Assembly (NCBI GenBank): GCA_946413885.1
Contig: CAMKMK010000036.1
Location: 1-14,344 of the forward strand
DNA: 14,344 bases
Reading direction: 5' to 3'
Source of the DNA: an uncultured Prevotellaceae bacterium
GTDB lineage: Bacteria > Bacteroidota > Bacteroidia > Bacteroidales > Bacteroidaceae
The notes below the pieces were generated by a model. The model was given only the letters and a program-made list of their open reading frames with translations, was not told the DNA's origin and ran no database searches. The first letter of the stretch is position 1. The number at the start of each line of letters is the position of its first letter. Shown here piece by piece: positions 6,349 to 13,087 of the stretch. Both the position numbers and the translations under genes were made by a program.

Positions 6349-8335
6349 TTTCCTCCTCTGCTAAATCTTCTTCGATGACAAGGTTGTCAATGATAAAGTT
6401 TTGACGCTCCATAGTATTCTTTCCCATGTAGTATGCCAAGAGTTCTGCCACTTGATCACTTTTGTTGAGTGTCACTTGCTCTAACCGGATATCGGGTCCG
6501 ATAAAATTCTTAAACTCGTCAGGACTGATTTCGCCCAAGCCTTTGAATCGTGTAATCTCAGGATCGGGTCCCAAGTCCTCAATGGCAGCCACACGCTCTT
6601 CTTCACTATAACAATATTGGGTGATGAAGTCGGGTGTGATGCTCAAATGTTTGCGTTGGGACTTTCCTTCATACTCATCATCGCCAGATTTGATGGCTGC
6701 TTCTGCCTCCAATTGCTTAACCTTATTCTTTCCAATCTTGGTCTTACGGCCACGAACACGGAAGAGAGGTGTCTGGAGAATGTAGACATGTCCTTTCTTG
6801 ATAAGATCAGGGAAGAATTGCAAGAAGAATGTAATCATAAGAAGACGGATGTGCATTCCGTCAACATCAGCATCTGTGGCCACAATCACCTTGTTGTAGC
6901 GAAGTCCTTCTAAGCCATCTTCAATGTTCAAGGCTGCTTGCAAGAGGTTGAATTCTTCGTTCTCATAAACCACTTTCTTGGTCATGCCATAACTGTTGAG
7001 AGGTTTTCCTCGAAGACTGAACACAGCTTGTGTGTTTACATTACGACTCTTGGTAATACTTCCGCTGGCAGAATCTCCCTCTGTAATGAAGATGCAACTC
7101 TCTTCCTGCTGATCACCACGGGTATCGGTTAAATGAACACGGCAATCACGCAACTTACGATTGTGCAAGTTAGCCTTTTTACTCATCTCTCGAGCTTTCT
7201 TGGCTACACCAGCCATTGCCTTACGCTCTTTTTCACTTTCGATAACTTTCTTCAGGATTACATCGGCAACGTCTGTATTCTTGTGGAGATAGTTATCTAC
7301 CTGCTCTTTTACAAAATCGCCAATGAATTTGTCGATACTGATACCGCCCTCTGGAGCAGTGGTCAGAGAACCCAATTTGATTTTCGTTTGGGATTCAAAC
7401 ATAGGTTCCTGAATATCAATGCTGATGGCAGCTACCATGCCATTACGGATGTCCCCATACTCAAAAGACTTTCCACTATAATCCTTGATGACCTCAGCGA
7501 TGTATTTCTTGAAAGCAGCCTGGTGTGTACCACCTAAAGTGGTGTGTTGTCCATTGACAAAAGAGTAATACTCTTCTCCATTTTGATCTGTATGGGTAAA
7601 TGCAATCTCAATATCCTCGCCCTTCAGATGTACGATTTCATACAAGGGTTGATAATCCATACGGTCAGTCAAAAGGTCGCTTAGTCCATTGCGGCTGAGG
7701 ATGCGACGACCGTTGAACATGATGGTCAGTCCTGTATTCAAGTAAGTGTAATTCCTCAACATAATCTCGATGAATTCACTTCGGAAGGCATAGTGCTTAA
7801 AGAGGGTGGAATCGGGCTCAAAGAAAATATAGGTGCCATTCTCCTCTTGTGTGGATTCTGTGACATCACTTTCTAAAACACCTTTGTCAAACGATGTTTT
7901 TCGAACTTGACCATCACGATAAGAATATGCCTCAAAATGACTGCTCAAAGCATTCACAGCTTTTAGACCAACTCCATTTAACCCAACACTTTTCTTGAAA
8001 GCCTTGGAGTCGTATTTTCCTCCTGTGTTCAGCATGCTGACAGCTTCCACAAGTTTGCCTAAAGGAATTCCGCGTCCGTAATCCCGGATGCTGACACGAA
8101 GGTTGTCTTCTACATTAACTTCAATGCGTTTTCCTGCATTCATCTTGAATTCATCAATGCTGTTATCGATGACCTCTTTCAGCAGGACATAAATGCCATC
8201 TTCGGCTTGTGAGCCATCTCCTAATCGACCAATGTACATACCAGGACGGGTACGCACATGTTCCATGTCGCTCAGATGACGGATATTGCCCTCGTCATAA
8301 TTGACGGGGGCTTGCTGTATTTCGATATTTTCCAT
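6332..8335 (-). CDS. parE: DNA topoisomerase IV subunit B (ParE)
   Basis: A 667-residue type IIA topoisomerase ATPase subunit, partner of ParC in separating linked daughter chromosomes. The GHKL domain shows KEVIDNSIDE (53-62), DYGRGIP (85-91) and GVGLKAVNALS (121-131). The transducer has the QTK-loop QTKIKLGS (316-323). The TOPRIM domain has TEGDSASG (418-425, Glu419), DADVDGMHI (488-496) and FKGLGEISPDE (597-607). The order FRVR (525-528) to YCYSEEER (574-581) is interrupted by about 40-45 charged residues, rich in Lys, Arg and Glu, that I do not expect in the usual 620-630-residue ParE. ParE is favoured over GyrB by overall pattern and by the single-TOPRIM length without the large GyrB insert; parC is not in view. 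The C-terminus is strongly acidic. It starts 2 bp after the acetyltransferase gene ends and overlaps coaD by 17 bp. Confidence 0.94.
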   Translation of the reverse strand: MENIEIQQAPVNYDEGNIRHLSDMEHVRTRPGMYIGRLGDGSQAEDGIYVLLKEVIDNSIDEFKMNAGKRIEVNVEDNLRVSIRDYGRGIPLGKLVEAVSMLNTGGKYDSKAFKKSVGLNGVGLKAVNALSSHFEAYSYRDGQVRKTSFDKGVLESDVTESTQEENGTYIFFEPDSTLFKHYAFRSEFIEIMLRNYTYLNTGLTIMFNGRRILSRNGLSDLLTDRMDYQPLYEIVHLKGEDIEIAFTHTDQNGEEYYSFVNGQHTTLGGTHQAAFKKYIAEVIKDYSGKSFEYGDIRNGMVAAISIDIQEPMFESQTKIKLGSLTTAPEGGISIDKFIGDFVKEQVDNYLHKNTDVADVILKKVIESEKERKAMAGVAKKAREMSKKANLHNRKLRDCRVHLTDTRGDQQEESCIFITEGDSASGSITKSRNVNTQAVFSLRGKPLNSYGMTKKVVYENEEFNLLQAALNIEDGLEGLRYNKVIVATDADVDGMHIRLLMITFFLQFFPDLIKKGHVYILQTPLFRVRGRKTKIGKNKVKQLEAEAAIKSGDDEYEGKSQRKHLSITPDFITQYCYSEEERVAAIEDLGPDPEITRFKGLGEISPDEFKNFIGPDIRLEQVTLNKSDQVAELLAYYMGKNTMERQNFIIDNLVIEEDLAEEENEETA

Positions 8336-8337
8336 GT

Positions 8338-9492
8338 TTACTTGATTTCTTTACTGAATGCACAGCGTTTCTTATGAATAATGCAATCCAGATATTTCCA
8401 TTGTGCCTGACTGGGTCCATTATCTTCCAACTGATGATGTGTTTCTGCCCATTCGTAACCATCGTTGATAGCCTTGGGTATTATGTCAGAAAAAATAAGA
8501 GCATTGGCTCCCTTTTCTTGATATTCTGGCAAAACACCTACGAGGAGCATGTCTAATATCTGTGGTTGCTTGTTGAACCATAATGCCTTGGCCAGATAGA
8601 ACCATCCGAATGGGAAAAGTTTGGCTTTAGCTTTCTGGATCGCACGACTCAAGCTGGTAATGCATATACCCATGCCGATGACTTCTCCCTCTGCTGTTTC
8701 CACAACTGAAAGATAACGTTTGTCTAAAAAAGTCAGGTATTCGTTAGCGTAGGTTTCCATTTGTCTCTCATCCATCTCGCTGTAGCCATACAGGTTGGCG
8801 TAAGAGCGGTTTACCACATCCAACACTTTCTTGATATATCCACCTTTGCGGATTTCCTTTTTACTCTTGAACTCGTGAATACGAAATCCATAACGCTTCT
8901 TTACCAGTTCTGCAATGTGGAAGTATTTCTGCTGATCTGCTTCATGACCATTCTTTGGAACGAAAACCTTGCGTTCTACCCATCCTACTTCTTTCTCTAA
9001 ACCAAGTTCCCTCATGTGTTCAGGATAGTAAGGATAGTTATAGATGGAGTTCATGGTTGAGATTTGGTCGTAGCCATCGGTCAGCATACCTTCCAGATCC
9101 ATATCTGTGAATCCAAGAGGGCCAACCATTTTGGTCATACCTTTTTCTTTTCCCCATTTCTCAACAGCATCAAGTAGAAGACGAGTAACTTCCAAATCAT
9201 CGATGAAGTCTATCCAACCAAACCGTACGTTTTTCTCACTCCAAATTTTATTTGCTTTATGATTGATAATGGCAGCTACACGCCCCACAATTTTCCCGTG
9301 ACGTACAGCTAAGAACAATTCTGCTTCACAGAAAGAAAAAGCAGGATTCTTCTTGGGATTGAAGGTATCCAATGTGGTTTCCAACAAATCGGGTACTGCA
9401 TACGGATTGTCCTTGTATAATTCATAGCTGAAGCGTATGAATGCTTTTAACTCCTTTTTTGATTTAACGTGAGAAATAATAATATCTGACAT
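8338..9492 (-). CDS. GNAT-family acetyltransferase, probably two tandem GNAT folds
   Basis: A 384-residue soluble protein without signal peptide. The N half contains ELFLAVRHGKIVGRVAAI (58-75), then KMVGPLGFTDMDLEGML (121-137) and the aromatic run NSIYNYPYYPEHM (148-160). The GP...G.L...YYP pattern resembles the E. coli YghO-type group. The C half has a second GNAT-like run: VVETAEGEVIGMGI, then LLVGVLPEYQEKGANALIF with a Q-x-x-G-x-A acyl-CoA binding turn. The protein therefore looks like two GNAT folds in one chain, only the second with a good CoA motif. The substrate is unknown. It is first in the operon and 2 bp before parE. The start is fixed by an in-frame TAA two codons upstream. Family assignment is good; two-fold reading is inference. 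Confidence 0.78.
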   Translation of the reverse strand: MSDIIISHVKSKKELKAFIRFSYELYKDNPYAVPDLLETTLDTFNPKKNPAFSFCEAELFLAVRHGKIVGRVAAIINHKANKIWSEKNVRFGWIDFIDDLEVTRLLLDAVEKWGKEKGMTKMVGPLGFTDMDLEGMLTDGYDQISTMNSIYNYPYYPEHMRELGLEKEVGWVERKVFVPKNGHEADQQKYFHIAELVKKRYGFRIHEFKSKKEIRKGGYIKKVLDVVNRSYANLYGYSEMDERQMETYANEYLTFLDKRYLSVVETAEGEVIGMGICITSLSRAIQKAKAKLFPFGWFYLAKALWFNKQPQILDMLLVGVLPEYQEKGANALIFSDIIPKAINDGYEWAETHHQLEDNGPSQAQWKYLDCIIHKKRCAFSKEIK

Positions 9493-9504
9493 GCTTTATA
9501 AAGC
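9493..9504. repeat. 12-bp perfect palindrome directly before the operon's first start codon
   Basis: GCTTTATAAAGC reads the same on both strands and ends right at the acetyltransferase ATG (9490-9492, minus strand). By the promoter placed at 9519-9526 it would lie in a leader of about 20 bases. It could be a protein binding site or make a short hairpin at the start codon, or be chance in A/T-rich DNA. Confidence 0.35.
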
Positions 9505-9518
9505 TTATATTTAGGATA

Positions 9519-9526
9519 CAAAGTTA
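9519..9526 (-). promoter_or_regulatory. Promoter candidate (-7 element) for the eight-gene operon
   Basis: On the minus strand TAACTTTG matches the Bacteroidetes -7 consensus TAnnTTTG exactly. Transcription would begin near 9512, about 20 bases before the acetyltransferase ATG. No TTTG lies at the expected -33 place (about 9546-9550), so the upstream half is weak. It is the only good match upstream of the operon in this intergenic stretch. Confidence 0.55.
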
Positions 9527-9556
9527 CATAAAACTAATGACATTTTGGTTCTTTAT

Positions 9557-9589
9557 ACCATAATTTATAAAAAAAAACGTGATTATGGT
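9557..9589. repeat. Inverted repeat between divergent promoters, possible operator
   Basis: ACCATAAT (9557-9564) and ATTATGGT (9582-9589) are exact inverted copies separated by 17 bp of A/T-rich sequence. They lie in the 188-bp divergent spacer, between the -7 element of the leftward operon and the -33 element of the first ompA gene. Half-sites 25 bp apart centre to centre could bind a dimeric regulator. There is no similar repeat before the second ompA gene. Function is inference. Confidence 0.35.
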
Positions 9590-9606
9590 CAAAAAGATGT
9601 TAATAT

Positions 9607-9638
9607 TTTGTGGTAAAATATAAAATGTGTTATTTTTG
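9607..9638 (+). promoter_or_regulatory. Bacteroidetes-type promoter of the first ompA gene
   Basis: TTTG at 9607-9610 (-33), a 20-bp spacer, then TATTTTTG at 9631-9638 (-7, consensus TAnnTTTG). The start of transcription would be near 9644, leaving a leader of about 37 bases. The leader has no Shine-Dalgarno sequence but is A/T-rich just before the ATG, as is usual in this phylum. The near-consensus match suggests strong expression. Confidence 0.75.
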
Positions 9639-9680
9639 CAAAGACAATGACAATCTATATTAATTTAAAGAGTTAATCGG

Positions 9681-10832
9681 ATGAAAAAGATTACGACAAT
9701 TCTTGCTTTAGCTACTTTGGCTTTGAGCATTCCTGTATCTGTCAGCGCACAGAGTACAGAGAAAGATTATGAGCCCTATCCTTACCTGTTCATTGGCGTT
9801 CAGGGTGGTGTTCAGGACACCTTCAATCCAGAGTTCAATAACTGGAAGACTTTCACTCCCACAGCAAGTCTCAGTTTTGGAAGTTATTTTACTAAGGTAT
9901 TTGGGGCACGACTGCATTTTAATGGGATTTGGGATAAGGCAGGTGCTGAGTATTTTAATAAGACAGCAGACACACATTTCAATTACAATTATTTGACAAC
10001 CAGTGCAGATGCTTTGGTTAATCTTTGTACCTTGTTTGGCAAGAAGGAAAGTTATCCTGCCAACTTGTATTTTGTATTTGGTTTGGGTGCCAACTATGCA
10101 TGGAACAATGATGAGGCTGTTGATTTGGTGAATGGTACTCCTCCTGTAAATTTGGAATATGCAGAAAATGATAAGCGTTGGGCTTTCAACAACCGTTTGG
10201 GCTTGGGTATAGATTTCCCTCTGCATAAGAATCTGAGTTTGAATGTTGAAGGAGATATCAATCACATCGTTCCTGGCAAACAGAATAAGTTCGTTACAGA
10301 TCTTCTTCAGTTTACTGGTCAGGTTGGTTTGAATTTTAAATTTGGTTATAAGAAGAGACCTGTTCAAGCAGAAGAGTATGTAACCCGCATCGATACCATC
10401 TGGTATGATGACATTGCTTACACACCTCGTGTTGAGGATGGTACTATTACTTGGAACGTATTCTATAAGATTCGTGAGAGTGATTTCAACGATCCCGACC
10501 AGCAGTTGAAGGCAATCGGCGCTTTCCTGAAGGATCACCGCGAGTGCAAGGTTTCCCTGAAGTCTTATGCTGACGTTCAGACAGGTAACCCAAAGATCAA
10601 CATGGGTTATTCTCAGCAGCGTTCAGAGAAAGCAGTTAAAGCTTTGACGGAAGCAGGTGTAGATCCTTCTATCATCACAGCAGAGTACTTTGGTGATACC
10701 GTTCAACCCTTTGCAGAGAACGACAAGAACCGTGTCACTATCATAAAGGCAACTGGTTTGAAGGATGTCAAGGACAAATACACTGTAAAGAAGTATCGTA
10801 CCAAGGAAGTGCGTGAATTGGTAAAGAAATAA
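9681..10832 (+). CDS. OmpA-family outer-membrane protein, copy 1
   Basis: A 383-residue protein with a signal peptide (1-23, ending VSA-Q). An N-terminal beta-barrel (about 33-225) contains YPYLFIGVQGG (33-43), SFGSYFTKVFGARLHF (65-80) and a closing strand TGQVGLNFKFGY (212-223). A linker RIDTIWYDDIAYTPRVEDG (236-254) leads to an OmpA C-terminal domain (about 255-356). There SYADVQTGNPKINMGYSQQR (295-314) and NRVTII (350-355) correspond to the peptidoglycan-binding loop: Asp298 and Arg314 match the two residues that hold diaminopimelate in OmpA. A Lys/Arg-rich tail (357-383) follows. The expected role is to tie the outer membrane to the cell wall, perhaps with a small pore. It has its own promoter and terminator. 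It is paralogous to the next gene: barrels are roughly 40% alike by eye, while the C-terminal domain is nearly identical. Confidence 0.9.
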   Translation: MKKITTILALATLALSIPVSVSAQSTEKDYEPYPYLFIGVQGGVQDTFNPEFNNWKTFTPTASLSFGSYFTKVFGARLHFNGIWDKAGAEYFNKTADTHFNYNYLTTSADALVNLCTLFGKKESYPANLYFVFGLGANYAWNNDEAVDLVNGTPPVNLEYAENDKRWAFNNRLGLGIDFPLHKNLSLNVEGDINHIVPGKQNKFVTDLLQFTGQVGLNFKFGYKKRPVQAEEYVTRIDTIWYDDIAYTPRVEDGTITWNVFYKIRESDFNDPDQQLKAIGAFLKDHRECKVSLKSYADVQTGNPKINMGYSQQRSEKAVKALTEAGVDPSIITAEYFGDTVQPFAENDKNRVTIIKATGLKDVKDKYTVKKYRTKEVRELVKK

Positions 10833-10883
10833 TTAGAATTCCACCTCTAAAGTTGATTTGTCTCGACGAGGTGTTGAACAATT

Positions 10884-10928
10884 CAAAGAAATCCCCCTTT
10901 TGGATTTGCCAGGAGGGGGATTTCTTTG
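10884..10928 (+). terminator. Long hairpin terminator after ompA copy 1
   Basis: Arms 10884-10898 and 10914-10928 pair perfectly over 15 bp (core ATCCCCCT with AGGGGGAT, flanked by CAAAGA and TCTTTG), around a 15-base loop. The stem is followed by ACTGATTTG, not a clear T run; the T-rich bases lie in the foot of the stem itself. It sits 52 bp after the stop codon and separates the two ompA genes into different transcripts. A weaker pairing, CACCTC (10842-10847) with GAGGTG (10868-10873), lies just before it. Confidence 0.75.
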
Positions 10929-11009
10929 ACTGATTTGAGCGGTAAAAGTAATGTCCATGCTACAAAACCAAATAATTTATATGCAAAAAGTGAAAAAAAG
11001 ATAATTTTT
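10929..11009. other. Short A/T-rich spacer between ompA copies, nothing recognised
   Basis: This stretch between the terminator of the first ompA gene and the promoter of the second has no open frame of note, no clear repeat and no RNA structure that I can support. It ends in A- and T-runs leading into the -33 element. Confidence 0.4.
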
Positions 11010-11041
11010 TTTGGTCACCTTATAAAAAACCTATATTTTTG
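11010..11041 (+). promoter_or_regulatory. Bacteroidetes-type promoter of the second ompA gene
   Basis: TTTG at 11010-11013 (-33), a 20-bp spacer, and TATTTTTG at 11034-11041 (-7). The -7 octamer and the spacer length are the same as for the first ompA gene, though the spacer sequences differ. Transcription should start near 11047, giving a leader of about 35 bases. The two copies can be transcribed independently. Confidence 0.75.
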
Positions 11042-11081
11042 TTCAAAATTGTATAATTATAAGTAATTCAGTAGAGTAACT

Positions 11082-12230
11082 ATGATTCATTTCAAAAACA
11101 TTTTCGCTGTTGCTGTTTTGGCATTGGGCGTTTCGTCAGCTGTTTATGCTGAGAATGTTAATGATGGTAAGGATTACAAACCTTATCCCTACATGTTTGT
11201 TGGCATTCAGGGTGGTGCTCAGACCACTTTTACTGACTACAACAATCTCAAGTTGATCACTCCCACTTCAAGTCTTTCTTTTGGTGGATTCTTCACTCCC
11301 GTTGTAGGTGCTCGTTTGCACTTCAACAGTAAATTTTGGGGCGATGGCGCTGGCAGCATGGGTGCATACAAAGATGCATTTGAGGATTTCAAGTATGATT
11401 ATAAGTATTTGACTTCAGATCTTGATTTGATGATTAACTTGATTACCTTGTTTGGTAAGAAAGACTATTATCCTGTAAATCTGTATTTGATTGGTGGTAT
11501 TGGTCTGGATTATGCATGGGATAATGGTCCTGCTTATGCTCGTAAGGACGTTATGCCATTCGCATACAAGAGTGATCGTTTGAGCCACAATGGTCGTGTA
11601 GGAGCAATGGTTGATTTCAATTTGAGCAAGCATTGGAGTTTCAATGTTGAAGTTGATGCTAATAGCAAGAGCGACCGCTACAATAGCAAGGTTGCCAACA
11701 AGGACGATTGGCAAGTGACAGCCCAGGTAGGTCTTGCTTACAAGTTTGGCTTCAAGAAGAAGAAAATTGAAGAGCAGTGGGAGACTCGTATCGATACCAT
11801 TTGGTATGATGACATTGCTTACACTCCTCGTGTTGAAGATGGCACTATTACTTGGAACGTATTCTATGAGATTCGTGAGAGTGATTTCAACGATCCCGAC
11901 CAGCAGTTGAAGGCAATCGGCGCTTTCCTGAAGGATCACCGCGAGTGCAAGGTTTCCCTGAAGTCTTATGCTGACGTTCAGACAGGTAACCCAAAGATCA
12001 ACATGGGTTATTCTCAGCAGCGTTCAGAGAAAGCTGTTAAAGCTTTGACAGAAGCAGGTGTAGATCCCGCTATCATGACTGCAGAGTACTTTGGTGATAC
12101 CGTTCAGCCCTTTGCAGAGAACGATAAGAACCGTGTAACAATCATCAGAGCAACAGGTCTGAAGGATGTTAAGGACAAGTATACTGTTAAAAAGTATCGT
12201 ACTAAGGAAGTGCGTTATCGCGTAAAATAA
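11082..12230 (+). CDS. OmpA-family outer-membrane protein, copy 2
   Basis: A 382-residue paralogue of the preceding gene with the same plan. It has a signal peptide (1-23, ending VYA-E), a barrel (about 34-225) with YPYMFVGIQGG (35-45), SFGGFFTPVVGARLHF (66-81) and closing strand TAQVGLAYKFGF (213-224), then the linker and OmpA C-terminal domain (about 255-356) with the Asp298/Arg314 peptidoglycan-binding pair. From residue 236 to 378 I count only four differences from copy 1 (K263E, S330A, I332M, K356R). The barrels differ widely, mainly in the predicted loops, for example 85-105 and 148-168. Copy 2 is expected to anchor the outer membrane to peptidoglycan as well; divergence of exposed loops suggests phage, antibody or ligand pressure, which is inference. 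It has its own promoter and terminator. Confidence 0.9.
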   Translation: MIHFKNIFAVAVLALGVSSAVYAENVNDGKDYKPYPYMFVGIQGGAQTTFTDYNNLKLITPTSSLSFGGFFTPVVGARLHFNSKFWGDGAGSMGAYKDAFEDFKYDYKYLTSDLDLMINLITLFGKKDYYPVNLYLIGGIGLDYAWDNGPAYARKDVMPFAYKSDRLSHNGRVGAMVDFNLSKHWSFNVEVDANSKSDRYNSKVANKDDWQVTAQVGLAYKFGFKKKKIEEQWETRIDTIWYDDIAYTPRVEDGTITWNVFYEIRESDFNDPDQQLKAIGAFLKDHRECKVSLKSYADVQTGNPKINMGYSQQRSEKAVKALTEAGVDPAIMTAEYFGDTVQPFAENDKNRVTIIRATGLKDVKDKYTVKKYRTKEVRYRVK

Positions 12231-12246
12231 ATTTTCTTTTCAAAGG

Positions 12247-12282
12247 AAAGAGTGGGTCGCTCATTTGAGTGGCCCACTCTTT
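12247..12282 (+). terminator. Hairpin terminator after ompA copy 2
   Basis: AAAGAGTGGG (12247-12256) pairs with CCCACTCTTT (12273-12282); the stem continues inward to about 16 pairs in RNA if two G-U pairs are counted, with a very small loop. The stem is followed by GTTTATCT, moderately T-rich. It begins 17 bp after the stop codon. Confidence 0.8.
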
Positions 12283-12364
12283 GTTTATCTATGTTCTATT
12301 CCTCAATTTCTAATTTATTTCAGAAGATTTATTTCACTTTTCTTTGTTTTTTTCTTGATACAAG
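12283..12364. other. A/T-rich spacer, nothing recognised
   Basis: Between the terminator of ompA copy 2 and the dipeptidase promoter lies A/T-rich, pyrimidine-rich sequence without open frame, clear repeat or structured RNA that I can support. Confidence 0.4.
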
Positions 12365-12365
12365 T

Positions 12366-12397
12366 TTTCCTTAAATCTATAAATCTTCTTACTTTTG
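12366..12397 (+). promoter_or_regulatory. Promoter of the dipeptidase gene
   Basis: TACTTTTG at 12390-12397 matches the -7 consensus TAnnTTTG. The -33 place holds only TTTC (12366-12369, 20-bp spacer), so the promoter is weaker than those of the ompA genes. Transcription would begin near 12403, about 16 bases before the ATG at 12419. The in-frame TTG at 12395 lies inside the -7 element and so should not be on the transcript. Confidence 0.6.
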
Positions 12398-12418
12398 CAC
12401 CATAATTTGTACTGTATA

Positions 12419-13087
12419 ATGCATAAAACACTTTTTGTTTTATTGTTTTTTGTAAATCTTCCCCTCTCTGCGCAGAAGAGTGCTACTGCTCAGAGAATGG
12501 AAGCACAGGGCTTTATAGATATAACCAGTTTGGACTCTACCATCCAGGTTAGTTTGATGTATGCTCGATCCGATAATTTTACAGGTAAGATTCTTTATAC
12601 GGATTTGCGTGAAGCCTACTTACATCCAAAGGCTGCAAAGGCATTGGTTCATGCTCAGAAAATTTTGCGGCAGAAACGACCTGACCTCAGTCTGAAAGTT
12701 TATGATGCAGCACGTCCAATGAGTATTCAACAAAAGATGTGGGATGTGGTGGCTGGAACCAAAAAGAATATTTATGTAAGCAACCCCAAAAATGGTGGCG
12801 GACTCCATAATTACGGAATGGCTGTTGATGTGACCCTATGTAATGAGGCTACTGGAGACACTTTGGACATGGGCACGAAAATTGATTTTCTCGGCAGTTA
12901 TGCCCATATAGATCAAGAGGCTTCACTGGTTAATCAAGGAATCATCAGTACTCAAGCGAAGAGGAATCGTGAGTTGCTTCGCAGTGTGATGCGTGAGGCG
13001 GGATTTACCCCTTTACGAAGCGAATGGTGGCATTTTAATTACATTTCGAGAGCAGAAGCGAGAGCCAAATATAAAGCAATCAGGTAG
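12419..13087 (+). CDS. Secreted D-Ala-D-Ala dipeptidase (VanX-like, peptidase M15D)
   Basis: A 222-residue protein from the ATG at 12419. It begins with a signal peptide ending near Ala18 (LPLSA-Q), which fits only this start. The M15D zinc site is complete: LHNYGMAVDVTL (129-140) gives His130 and Asp137, and SEWWHFNY (201-208) gives catalytic Glu202 and zinc ligand His205. DAARP (96-100) holds the arginine matching Arg71 of VanX, and LDMGTKIDF (149-157) matches its FDMGT segment. The enzyme cleaves D-Ala-D-Ala; in the periplasm it could recycle wall fragments. It is not evidence of vancomycin resistance: no ligase, dehydrogenase or two-component genes are nearby, and VanX proper acts in the cytoplasm. 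It follows the ompA pair but has its own promoter, and its last 8 bp overlap the convergent methyltransferase gene. Confidence 0.9.
   Translation: MHKTLFVLLFFVNLPLSAQKSATAQRMEAQGFIDITSLDSTIQVSLMYARSDNFTGKILYTDLREAYLHPKAAKALVHAQKILRQKRPDLSLKVYDAARPMSIQQKMWDVVAGTKKNIYVSNPKNGGGLHNYGMAVDVTLCNEATGDTLDMGTKIDFLGSYAHIDQEASLVNQGIISTQAKRNRELLRSVMREAGFTPLRSEWWHFNYISRAEARAKYKAIR

Noticed and set aside
6349..6357. AGGAGG just before the coaD start as a second strong ribosome binding site
   Set aside because: The spacing to ATG is only 3 bases, and the sequence encodes Glu codons of the acidic ParE tail, so it may be a side effect of coding. Kept only as a note in the coaD entry.
9708..10538. Long open frame (276 codons) on the minus strand inside ompA copy 1, with a similar one (11415-11939) inside copy 2
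   Set aside because: Both start at the same point in the shared OmpA domain, so their likeness simply mirrors that of the sense genes. The composition (many Ile, Thr, Cys) is that of a shadow frame.
10842..10873. CACCTC / GAGGTG pairing after ompA copy 1 as a separate regulatory RNA
   Set aside because: Only six pairs around a 20-base loop, next to a much stronger hairpin; not enough to support a distinct element.
9681..12230. Tandem ompA genes as a phase-variable or recombining surface locus
   Set aside because: Both genes are intact with their own promoters in the same direction. There are no invertible repeats, recombinase or silent cassettes, so gene conversion is the simpler reading.
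12419..13087. VanX-like gene as part of a vancomycin resistance cluster
   Set aside because: No VanH, VanA/B ligase or VanRS genes are near, and the protein has a signal peptide, so it is a periplasmic wall-recycling type rather than a resistance enzyme.
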